From contig CASFXY010000002.1 of NCBI GenBank assembly GCA_949298805.1, positions 62,001 to 126,000 of the forward strand: a DNA stretch of 64,000 bases. The letters run 5' to 3'. The notes beneath the pieces were generated by a model. That model did no database searches. It worked only from the letters and a program-made list of their open reading frames with translations, and was not told where the DNA came from. Source of the stretch: an uncultured bacterium. Its GTDB lineage: Bacteria > Cyanobacteriota > Vampirovibrionia > Gastranaerophilales > Gastranaerophilaceae. The translations under genes were made by a program, and so were the position numbers. The stretch's first letter is position 1. Each line of letters begins with the position of its first letter. Below, in pieces: positions 26,680 through 33,463 of this stretch.

Positions 26680-27185
26680 TCCGATTCAAAATTTTTCTTC
26701 ATCATTTTTTCAAAATCAGAAGGCTTAATATCTTTGATAAAATTTTTGAATTCGGCAGCTTCTTCTTCATCCTTTTGTGTATCTGTCGAAACAACTCCGG
26801 ATGCCAAAACATTTTCTGTTACATATATCGGAACATCTGCTCTTATTGCAATAGCAATAGCATCAGATGGTCTTGCATCAATTTCGACTTCTTTTTGCAA
26901 GTCATTATTGTATGTAAAAATTGTAGAAAAATATGTCTGCTCGTCTACATTATTTATTTCAATTTTTGTTATTTCATAGCCAGATGAATTACAAAATTCA
27001 AGAAATAAATCATGTGTCATAGGGCGACTCGAAGGTATATTCTCAATTTTTCTAATTATAGAACTTGCTTCCGCAGAGCCAATCCATATAGGCAATGCTC
27101 GTCTGTTTTCTAAATCATTTAAGACAACAATGGGTGAACCACTCCTTGTATCAAGCGCAATTCCCATAACTCTCATTTCAATCAT
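26673..27185 (-). CDS. Bifunctional nuclease (BFN/DUF151) family protein
   Basis: 170 aa. The domain (about 1-135) opens MIEMRVMGIALDTRSGSPIVVL and contains LPIWIGSAEASSI, RPMTHDLF and DARPSDAIAIAIRADVPIYV, all hallmarks of DUF151, a family reported to have DNase and RNase activity and common in cyanobacteria and plants. A charged C-terminal tail follows. The ribosome-binding site AAGGAG is eight bases before the ATG but lies in the 3' arm of a perfect hairpin (27190-27213). Confidence 0.88.
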   Translation of the reverse strand: MIEMRVMGIALDTRSGSPIVVLNDLENRRALPIWIGSAEASSIIRKIENIPSSRPMTHDLFLEFCNSSGYEITKIEINNVDEQTYFSTIFTYNNDLQKEVEIDARPSDAIAIAIRADVPIYVTENVLASGVVSTDTQKDEEEAAEFKNFIKDIKPSDFEKMMKKNFESDQ

Positions 27186-27189
27186 AAAA

Positions 27190-27213
27190 AATACTCCTTT
27201 TACAAGGAGTATT
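27190..27213 (-). promoter_or_regulatory. Hairpin sequestering the DUF151 ribosome-binding site, terminator-like
   Basis: A perfect 10-bp stem AATACTCCTT/AAGGAGTATT with a GTAA loop (minus-strand sense). The 3' arm contains AAGGAG, the ribosome-binding site of the gene at 27185, and is followed directly by a T-run that runs into the ATG. It therefore looks both like an intrinsic terminator for the upstream gene at 27242 and a translation-blocking structure for the downstream one. A TATAAT overlapping the base of the 5' arm could give transcripts that lack part of the stem. Confidence 0.6.
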
Positions 27214-27241
27214 ATACATTAAAATAAAATTTTATCATCCG

Positions 27242-28324
27242 TTATCCGTAATATTCTTCTTTTAATATGCCGCTTACTTCTTCTTTGCCTCTTTCGATAA
27301 AGTTTTTATCTTTTCCGTACATATCGTTATACATATTCTCAACATCAGAGCGAATATCATCGGGCAAGCTCATAACATAAGCAAGTACTTTTTCATCGGT
27401 TCCCCAGCCTTCAACGGCATTTCTAAATAAACTTACGCAGTTTCTGATATATATTTGATAATCCGCGCTGTTTTTGTCCATATCCATATATCTTTCGTAA
27501 GATTCAAGTTGGGTATTACTTTCTTTACTTGTACCGCCAAGTTTTGCAAGTGCGTAGCCTTCTAGTATATCCTCAGTACCCCAAGAAGTTTCACTTCTGA
27601 TTAGTTCAAACAAATCATATCCGCGTGCTTGAAGCTCTGCTTGTACTTCGCGTAAAACTTCAGGTGTAGTTGCTTCATCGCTTAATAATCTTATAAATTC
27701 TTCTTCGTCTGTTCCAATAGTAAAAGGACCTGTCTTGAAGTTAGCCGTCGCATCGAGAATACCAAGTACAATGTCATTAACAAGTATTCTTTTTGCTTCT
27801 TCTTCGGCATCCGAATCTGTGTCTGTATCAGTGTCTGTATCGGTATCTGTGTCTGTATCTGTATCGGTATCTGTGTCTGTATCTGTATCGGTATCTGTGT
27901 CTGTATCGGTATCTGTATCAGTGTCTGTATCAGTGTCTGTATCAGTGTCTGTGTCTGTATCTGTGTCGATATCTGTGTCGGCATCAGTATCTGTGTCTGT
28001 ATCAGCAGTAGTTTGTGAATTTCTATATTCTTCTAATTTGTTTCTATAATTTTCAATAACCGAATCATAATCGCTTGAATAATCTACATCAGCAGAAGAA
28101 AGTGCATTTTCATAACTCACAAATATATTTGAGTATGAAGAACCTGAATAGCTTGCATTTAAATTTGCATTTGGTAAAGATTCAGCACTGCCATAATTAT
28201 CAAAAATACTTGCCTGACCGGAACCAAAATCGTAATCGCTATAAGAACTGTCCTGCAATGCTTGCATATTAGACAAAGTGTTCCAATATGGCGTAAAAGA
28301 ATTAAATCCATAATTACTTGACAT
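27242..28324 (-). CDS. Asp-Thr-repeat protein with C-terminal annexin-like repeats
   Basis: 360 aa, AAGGAG before the ATG, no signal peptide or membrane segment. N-terminal part (1-107) is Ser/Tyr/Asn-rich and contains VDYSSDYDSV-IENYRNKLEEYRN, matching the neighbour at 28497. A run of about 32 Asp-Thr dipeptides follows (about 108-172). The C-terminal part (about 175-360) has two segments resembling annexin repeats: IGTDEEEFIRLLSDEAT...YDLFELIRSETS..TEDIL and AVEGWGTDEKVLAYVMSLP...YNDMYGKD. Annexins bind membranes with calcium through G-x-G-T-D loops; bacterial versions are rare. Calcium or membrane binding here is inference. The export route, if any, is unknown. Confidence 0.7.
   Translation of the reverse strand: MSSNYGFNSFTPYWNTLSNMQALQDSSYSDYDFGSGQASIFDNYGSAESLPNANLNASYSGSSYSNIFVSYENALSSADVDYSSDYDSVIENYRNKLEEYRNSQTTADTDTDTDADTDIDTDTDTDTDTDTDTDTDTDTDTDTDTDTDTDTDTDTDTDTDTDTDTDTDTDSDAEEEAKRILVNDIVLGILDATANFKTGPFTIGTDEEEFIRLLSDEATTPEVLREVQAELQARGYDLFELIRSETSWGTEDILEGYALAKLGGTSKESNTQLESYERYMDMDKNSADYQIYIRNCVSLFRNAVEGWGTDEKVLAYVMSLPDDIRSDVENMYNDMYGKDKNFIERGKEEVSGILKEEYYG
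27812..28003 (-). repeat. Hexanucleotide tandem repeat encoding (Asp-Thr)n
   Basis: About 190 bp of GAYACN units in frame with the protein at 27242-28324. A 24-bp higher-order unit occurs at least twice in tandem and a 12-bp unit three times further on, with silent GAC/GAT and ACA/ACC/ACT variation between units. This structure indicates growth by slippage. All unit changes are multiples of six bases, so the frame would survive expansion or loss. Confidence 0.9.
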
Positions 28325-28382
28325 ATTCTCTCCTTAATATTTCTCTCGTATATATCTAATAAACAATTTTTATTAAAAAAAA

Positions 28383-28411
28383 TTGACAAAAAAGAATATA
28401 AAAAATATAAA
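28383..28411 (+). promoter_or_regulatory. Consensus-like orphan promoter on the plus strand
   Basis: TTGACA (28383-28388), exactly 17 bp, TATAAA (28406-28411). It faces away from the 27242 gene and into the 3' end of the 28497 gene, where no plus-strand gene exists before 30146. Transcription would meet the hairpin at 28457-28480 within about 60 bases. The region is extremely A-rich, so chance is a real possibility. Confidence 0.35.
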
Positions 28412-28456
28412 AAGCAATAATAACAAGTATTTTAGCGCTTAACAATTGTAACAAAA

Positions 28457-28480
28457 AAAGCACCTCAATTGAGGTGCTTT
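28457..28480 (-). terminator. Intrinsic terminator of the glycine-zipper protein gene
   Basis: A perfect 10-bp stem AAAGCACCTC/GAGGTGCTTT with an AATT loop, followed on the minus strand by a T-run (complement of ACAAAAAA). It is 17 bp past the stop of the gene at 28497. Confidence 0.85.
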
Positions 28481-28496
28481 GCTATAGTTAATATTC

Positions 28497-29957
28497 TTAG
28501 ACTTGTTCAGTAGAACCTATTCCGTACAAATCTTCAATAAATGTCCTGAATAACAAATTTGTTTTATATTCATTTGTTTCTTTCATTGCAAGATAAGCTG
28601 ATTTAAATTCTTGAGCAGTTGAGCCTACTTTACCCGTAAATGCCTTTCTAACGTCACCTGGTGTTAAATCTTTAATTTTAGCACCCTTTTTGAAAAGATT
28701 TACAAGATTATCTTTTGCATTTGTAAACATTTGACCAAAAGTATTTTTAGTAGCGGCACCCGCAGCATCATCGGCAGAACCTGCGGCAGCACCCGCAGCA
28801 TCATCTGCAGAACCTGCAGCAGCACCTGCAACGTCATCGGCTGAACCTGCAGCAGCACCTGCAACGTCATCGGCTGAACCTGCAGCAGCACCTGCAACGT
28901 CATCGGCTGAACCTGTGGCAGCATTTGCAGCATCATCGGCTGAAGTTGCGGCAGCATTTGCTCTAAAAGCACTAATACCGGAAGTAACAGCGCCTACGGA
29001 ACCTCCGACAACGGCACCGCCAACCGCACCTGTTGCAGTTGAAGTTAATAATCCTTGCGCGGTAAAGTCTGTACCGTCAAATACGGCATCGGCAGTATAA
29101 TTTGTAGCACCCATTACGCCACCGCTTATTGCGCCTGCTTTAGCACCCGAAATTACACCCTGTTTAATTGTTTCTTTTACAAGAACTTTGCCCCCTTCTT
29201 TTGCAACAGCCGTACCGACAGCACCGATACCTGCGGTTGCAGCGGTAACAACACCGCCTACTGCGCCTGTTAATCCGTCTTTTAGTCCATCTGTAAATGT
29301 ATAATCGCCCTCAACATTATTTGTTGCTTTATCCGAAGCTTTAATACCTATTTTAACAGCAGCACCAACACCTGCACCAAGAGCAAGGCTGGCACCAAAA
29401 GAGAATGGTGCGGCAATTACACCAACAGCTACTGCAAGACCTGAAGCAATATTGGCAAAAGTATCAACAACGGAACCTTGCTTTTCTGCATATTTATTTA
29501 ATTTTTCTACAGCAGCTTCATAAGAAATTTCGCCGGATTCAGCTTTGCTTAAAGTTTCTTCGACAGCATTTGAACCGTTACTGTGACCAAAGAAATTTTT
29601 AATTCCGTTCCAAGCTTTTCCGACCCAGCCCTGTTCATCTTGAATCTGTGAGTATGCGGTGCGAAGTTGAGCAATTTGCTCATCCGTAGCCTTTGTACCG
29701 CCATCATCCGCAATCTCGGTACTTCCGGATGAATTATTGCCGGAGACCGATGAATTACCTTGTGTACCGTTCTGAATATTGTCTAAATCCGATTTATAAG
29801 TATCCAGAACAGAAGAATAACTTCCCGAGTAATCAACACCGCCGAACAAAAGCTCATTATCCGCGACATTAGCAATTTTATTTTGAATTGCAGTATTTAT
29901 GTTCTCAGGATTTCTGTACATTGAAAAACTGTCAGCGTAAATTGCGCTTGAACTCAT
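28497..29957 (-). CDS. Large hydrophobic glycine-zipper protein with 11-residue Ala/Gly/Asp repeats
   Basis: 486 aa, no N-terminal signal peptide; AGAGGA precedes the ATG. Residues 1-75 are Ser/Asn-rich and include VDYSGSYSSVLDTYKSDLDNIQNG, matching the 27242 protein. A helical charged part follows (about 90-160: WVGKAWNGIKNFFGH, VEKLNKYAEKQGS). Residues about 165-340 form several Gly/Ala-rich hydrophobic stretches (VAVGVIAAPFSFGASLALGA, GAVGGAVVGGSVGAVTSG) typical of glycine-zipper membrane insertions. Six SADD-containing repeats follow (about 345-402), then a soluble tail of about 80 residues. I recognise no family. The layout is reminiscent of secreted membrane-active effectors, which is inference only. 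Confidence 0.7.
   Translation of the reverse strand: MSSSAIYADSFSMYRNPENINTAIQNKIANVADNELLFGGVDYSGSYSSVLDTYKSDLDNIQNGTQGNSSVSGNNSSGSTEIADDGGTKATDEQIAQLRTAYSQIQDEQGWVGKAWNGIKNFFGHSNGSNAVEETLSKAESGEISYEAAVEKLNKYAEKQGSVVDTFANIASGLAVAVGVIAAPFSFGASLALGAGVGAAVKIGIKASDKATNNVEGDYTFTDGLKDGLTGAVGGVVTAATAGIGAVGTAVAKEGGKVLVKETIKQGVISGAKAGAISGGVMGATNYTADAVFDGTDFTAQGLLTSTATGAVGGAVVGGSVGAVTSGISAFRANAAATSADDAANAATGSADDVAGAAAGSADDVAGAAAGSADDVAGAAAGSADDAAGAAAGSADDAAGAATKNTFGQMFTNAKDNLVNLFKKGAKIKDLTPGDVRKAFTGKVGSTAQEFKSAYLAMKETNEYKTNLLFRTFIEDLYGIGSTEQV
28753..28950 (-). repeat. 33-bp tandem repeat encoding an 11-residue unit
   Basis: Six copies of a 33-bp unit (one shortened by three bases) encoding GSADDVAGAAA-type residues in the 28497-29957 protein. 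The three central copies are almost identical at the DNA level, which suggests recent duplication. Confidence 0.9.
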
Positions 29958-30145
29958 AATAATATCCTCTCTATATATGTATTTATATTTTTAAAAAATA
30001 TTTGTTGAATAAAATTGATATATTAAAAACAAAATCATTTACACAGAGCGCAAAACACAATAATAGCAAGAAAAAATTGTAAACAAATGTTAACAAGTTC
30101 GCAATTTTTACTTATAGATTTTTTTTATTAATACATAGTTAGTGT

Positions 30146-30937
30146 GTGGTACATAAAGAAGTGGAAACTGATAGAATTATAATTACGCCGAGCTACAGGC
30201 CGTTTTGCAGTTCAAACCGTAATATAAAAACTTTTACAAATCATCAATGCAATGATAAATTTGTAAGCAGTAATCAAAAGGTAAATCCGGCCCAGCAAAA
30301 TCCTATATACGGAATTAATGACACATATTTGGCAAAGGTTGCGCCTGCAATATATGTGAGCAAATATTCCAATATGCAATTTTTAAACGAAGCAGCACAA
30401 AGCAACAAAAATATCAGCTCAACAATAAGCACTAAGGGTAAAAAAGTAATTATTTATCCTAAAAATATATCTGCAGAAATCAATCCTCATTTCATACCAA
30501 CCTGCACAACCGCACATAAAATCATGGGAAAATGCGAAGAAAACTTCTCAAAAGAAGAATATGAAATTATGAGAAAGGCATCTCTTTTGCATGATATAGG
30601 AAAAGTATACATTCCTGAAACTATTCTAAATAAAAAAGGCAAATTAACACCGGAAGAAAAAAGTATAGTAGATCAACATGCCAATTTAAGTTATGAAACA
30701 TTAAAAAGCGGTGGTGTAAGTGCGCCGGTATTAGAACTTGTAAGGAAACATCATACTTATTCAAATTCAAACAAACCCTTGGTACAAATACTGCAAATTG
30801 CAGACATTTGGAGTGCATTAAAAGAAAAAAGAGCATACAAAGAATCTTTTTCAGACAAAGAAGCAATGAGTATACTCTACCAAAGAGCCCAAAACGGTGA
30901 TTTTGAAAAAAAATATGTAGATGCATTAGCTGCATGA
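30146..30937 (+). CDS. HD-domain phosphohydrolase-like protein related to HD-GYP
   Basis: 263 aa from a GTG; no clear ribosome-binding site, and GTG 30161 is an alternative. The first 125 residues are unrecognised. The C-terminal domain (about 130-263) has SLLHDIGKVYIPETILNKKGKLTPEE, DQHANLSYETL, VRKHHTYSNS and ILQIADIWSALKEKRAYK, which follow the order of an HD-GYP cyclic-di-GMP phosphodiesterase. The GYP segment after HH is missing (HHTYSNSNKP), so cyclic-di-GMP activity is doubtful. A PilZ protein, a potential cyclic-di-GMP receptor, is at 37392. Transcribed divergently from the 28497 gene. Confidence 0.8.
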   Translation: MVHKEVETDRIIITPSYRPFCSSNRNIKTFTNHQCNDKFVSSNQKVNPAQQNPIYGINDTYLAKVAPAIYVSKYSNMQFLNEAAQSNKNISSTISTKGKKVIIYPKNISAEINPHFIPTCTTAHKIMGKCEENFSKEEYEIMRKASLLHDIGKVYIPETILNKKGKLTPEEKSIVDQHANLSYETLKSGGVSAPVLELVRKHHTYSNSNKPLVQILQIADIWSALKEKRAYKESFSDKEAMSILYQRAQNGDFEKKYVDALAA

Positions 30938-31023
30938 AACCCCAATTGTAGATATCTTCTTTGGCAATTGAATAATTAAAAAAACAATTTTAAACTTATT
31001 CATCATTACAAAGGAGAAACTAC

Positions 31024-32262
31024 ATGAAATTTGAAGATTTTTTATATACGCAAAATGGTGCAGACTTGTTTGAAAAAACCGAAGGATTGGATAATGTATT
31101 ATCAAGCGGCATTATGACTGGAAGCGAGGGGCTTGGGATACGTCTTTGCGAAAAAACATCTCCCGAAGTAAAAATAAAGGAAAAAAACGGATGCGAACAT
31201 AAAGTAATTATGCTTGGCTCTAATTCTTATTTAAATTTGACAACAAATAAGAAAGTCTGCGATGCATCCATAAGGGCGATAGAAAAATTCGGCTACGGAA
31301 TGGGTGCAGTATCTGTGTATGCAGGCATAACAGATATACACAAAGAGCTTGAAAAAAGAATTGCAAATTTTTACAAAACCGAAGATGCAGTACTTTTTCC
31401 AAGCGGATACGGGACTAATATTGGAGTGATTTCAGCACTTTGTTCCAGCGGAGATATTATTATCAACGATAGCGCAAATCACGCTTCTATTTTTGACGGG
31501 TCAAAATTATCCGGTGCAGATTTAAGAATATACCCTCACAATAATATAAAAGCATTAAAAAAAATTCTGGAAAAATTAAAAAACAGCAATGCAGCAAAAC
31601 TGATAATCACGGATGGCGTATTTTCAATGTATGGCGATATTGCAAAACTGGATGAAATATGTGATTTAGCAGAATTTTATGGTGCAAAAGTAATGGTAGA
31701 TGATGCACATGGGCTTGGCATAGTAGGACCGACAGGCAGAGGAAGTGCTCAACTGTATGGAGTAGAGAAAAGAATACACTTAAATGTGGGTATGCTTAGC
31801 AAAACAGCAGGTGCAATCGGCGGCTATTGCGCCACAACAAGAAAAGTTGCACAGTATCTGCGACACTATGCAAGAAGTTATTTCTTTTCAACGGCACTTC
31901 CGGCACCGATAGCAGCAGGATTAAATGAAATATTTAAATTATTGGAACATGACAGAGCGGGCAGAAAAGAACTTTGGGAGAATATAAATTACATTAAAAA
32001 TAAACTAAATAAAGTCGGCTTTAATACGGGAAATTCGCAATCAGGAATTATACCTATTATAATAGGAGATGAAACAAAATTATTTAAAATGCATCAGGAT
32101 TTAAGACTTAGCGGAGTATACACAAATATTGTTACATATCCTGCCGTAAGAAGAAAGGATTGCAGAATAAGAATATGTGTAATGAAAGACTTGAGCAAAA
32201 AACAAGCAGATAAAGCCGTAGAAATAATTGCAAAAACTGGAAAAAAATACGGAATTATATAA
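31024..32262 (+). CDS. Alpha-oxoamine synthase family PLP enzyme
   Basis: 412 aa with AAAGGAG before the ATG. Fold-type I PLP enzyme of the group holding 8-amino-7-oxononanoate synthase, 2-amino-3-ketobutyrate CoA ligase and serine palmitoyltransferase, which condense an amino acid with an acyl-CoA. Motifs: NSYLNLTTNKKV, DSANHASIFDG, the PLP-binding VDDAHGLGIVGPTGRG, and the Schiff-base lysine in GMLSKTAGAIGGY (normally SKAFG). The C-terminal domain is complete. No biotin genes are adjacent, so BioF is not favoured; a sphingolipid-type or signalling product is possible. Substrate undetermined. Confidence 0.85.
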   Translation: MKFEDFLYTQNGADLFEKTEGLDNVLSSGIMTGSEGLGIRLCEKTSPEVKIKEKNGCEHKVIMLGSNSYLNLTTNKKVCDASIRAIEKFGYGMGAVSVYAGITDIHKELEKRIANFYKTEDAVLFPSGYGTNIGVISALCSSGDIIINDSANHASIFDGSKLSGADLRIYPHNNIKALKKILEKLKNSNAAKLIITDGVFSMYGDIAKLDEICDLAEFYGAKVMVDDAHGLGIVGPTGRGSAQLYGVEKRIHLNVGMLSKTAGAIGGYCATTRKVAQYLRHYARSYFFSTALPAPIAAGLNEIFKLLEHDRAGRKELWENINYIKNKLNKVGFNTGNSQSGIIPIIIGDETKLFKMHQDLRLSGVYTNIVTYPAVRRKDCRIRICVMKDLSKKQADKAVEIIAKTGKKYGII

Positions 32263-32308
32263 AATATTTCATAAAAGAATACTTAAAAATGCAAGTTATA
32301 TTAACATA

Positions 32309-32359
32309 AAAAAACCACCCCTATTATTTGTTTTTCAAAAATATAGGAGGCGGTTTTTT
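32309..32359. terminator. Bidirectional terminator between convergent genes
   Basis: A long imperfect stem (AAAAAACC.CC..CCTAT against ATAGG.GG.GGTTTTTT) with one mismatch, one bulged A and an AT-rich loop of about 18 bases. Runs of A and T flank both sides. It lies between the stop of the oxoamine synthase and the stop of the convergent small exported protein. Confidence 0.75.
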
Positions 32360-32380
32360 AATAAATGATTACATTTATAC

Positions 32381-32779
32381 TTATTTTATATCCTGCGTTT
32401 GTCTGTTTGAGCGCGTAACCTCTCTGCCACGGACATCATAGTATTTACCGTTGCCCTCCTCATCTTCAACATAGGTGCCTGTTTTGCGACCGCGTTGGTC
32501 ATACATTGTAAAGTTATTTGTGTCACCATCCCTTACAGCTCTGCCTAAATTTCTGCCGCGAGCATCAATAATGTTTTTTTCTTTAACTTTTTCTTCATCT
32601 GCTTGCTTAGTATTTTCTTCTTTAAGCATTTCTTTATTGTCCGCTTTTGCAGCAGCCTGTACTTTCACCTTCTTTTTAGGCTCAATTTTATGACCGTATT
32701 TATCATACTTTGTACGCGCCAATACCGGTGCACAAAATCCAAATACCATAACCAATAATAAAACAAAAAACTTTTTCAT
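32381..32779 (-). CDS. Small exported protein with RGR repeats
   Basis: 132 aa from the ATG at 32779, chosen because AGGAG is seven bases upstream and the chain then begins with a signal peptide (MKKFFVLLLVMVFGFCAPVLA). The mature part has a Lys/Glu/Ala-rich linker and three related segments, DARGRNLGRAV, DQRGRKTGTYV and DVRGREVTRS, about 22 residues apart. This looks like a short WG- or MORN-like beta repeat. No function assigned. Confidence 0.75.
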   Translation of the reverse strand: MKKFFVLLLVMVFGFCAPVLARTKYDKYGHKIEPKKKVKVQAAAKADNKEMLKEENTKQADEEKVKEKNIIDARGRNLGRAVRDGDTNNFTMYDQRGRKTGTYVEDEEGNGKYYDVRGREVTRSNRQTQDIK

Positions 32780-32881
32780 TTGCATTCTCCTGTTTTGCAT
32801 AAACCTGCAGAATAATTACATTATTAACTATAATTATATATTATTTTTTCAAAAATATAAAGATTGTGGTAATATAAAACT

Positions 32882-33463
32882 ATGACTATATTAAAAATAT
32901 TAAAATACGGAGATGAAAAGCTTCGCCAAAAATGCAAAGAAGTTTCAAAAGTTTCAAAAAAGATTAAAATTCTTGCAGAAAACATGATTGATACAATGTA
33001 TGCAAATAACGGTGTCGGGCTTGCAGCACCTCAAGTTGGCGAAAATATAAGAATGTTTGTTATTGACGTATCCGCAGAGGACGAACCTTTAAACCCGATT
33101 GTTTTTATTAATCCGAAAATAATTAAAAAAAGCGGCGCAATAAAAAGTAATGAAGGATGTTTAAGCTTTCCTAAAGCGTATGTTGATGTAAGGCGCTATA
33201 AAAATATAATGGTTAAAGCCTTGGATTTAAAAGGCAGACCTTTTGTGCTCGAGGCAAAAGACGGCGAACTGCTTGCAAAGGCAATACAACATGAATATGA
33301 CCATCTTGAAGGTATATTATTTATAGACCATTCAAGAAATATTTTCGAGGCAATTGAAGTTTTAAGACAAAATAATTTACCTTCAATTGAACAAGACAAG
33401 ATAATCGATGAACCCGAGTTGGAAGAGGAAATTTTAAAACAAGAGAGCGAATCCAAAGAATGA
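32882..33463 (+). CDS. def: Peptide deformylase
   Basis: 193 aa metalloenzyme removing the N-formyl group from new proteins. The three motifs are VGLAAPQVG, EGCLSFP and QHEYDHLEG, with the Cys and two His metal ligands intact. The C-terminus has an acidic extension of about 25 residues. The stop overlaps the fmt start by four bases (ATGA). There is no Shine-Dalgarno site; TGGTAATAT ending at 32875 may serve as an extended -10 box, which would place the transcript start near the ATG. Confidence 0.96.
   Translation: MTILKILKYGDEKLRQKCKEVSKVSKKIKILAENMIDTMYANNGVGLAAPQVGENIRMFVIDVSAEDEPLNPIVFINPKIIKKSGAIKSNEGCLSFPKAYVDVRRYKNIMVKALDLKGRPFVLEAKDGELLAKAIQHEYDHLEGILFIDHSRNIFEAIEVLRQNNLPSIEQDKIIDEPELEEEILKQESESKE

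Noticed and set aside
27735-28049. Plus-strand Ser-Val repeat frame and other-frame Thr/Gln/Ile repeat frames over the Asp-Thr tract
   Set aside because: All are shadows of the same hexanucleotide repeat; the minus-strand Asp-Thr frame has the ribosome-binding site and non-repetitive flanking domains.
27812-28950. Possible CRISPR-like arrays
   Set aside because: The repeats are contiguous, without unique spacers, and are in frame within coding sequence.
28700-28972. 90-codon Leu/Gln/Pro-repeat frame on the minus strand
   Set aside because: It is an alternative frame of the 33-bp repeat within the glycine-zipper protein gene, without its own start signals.
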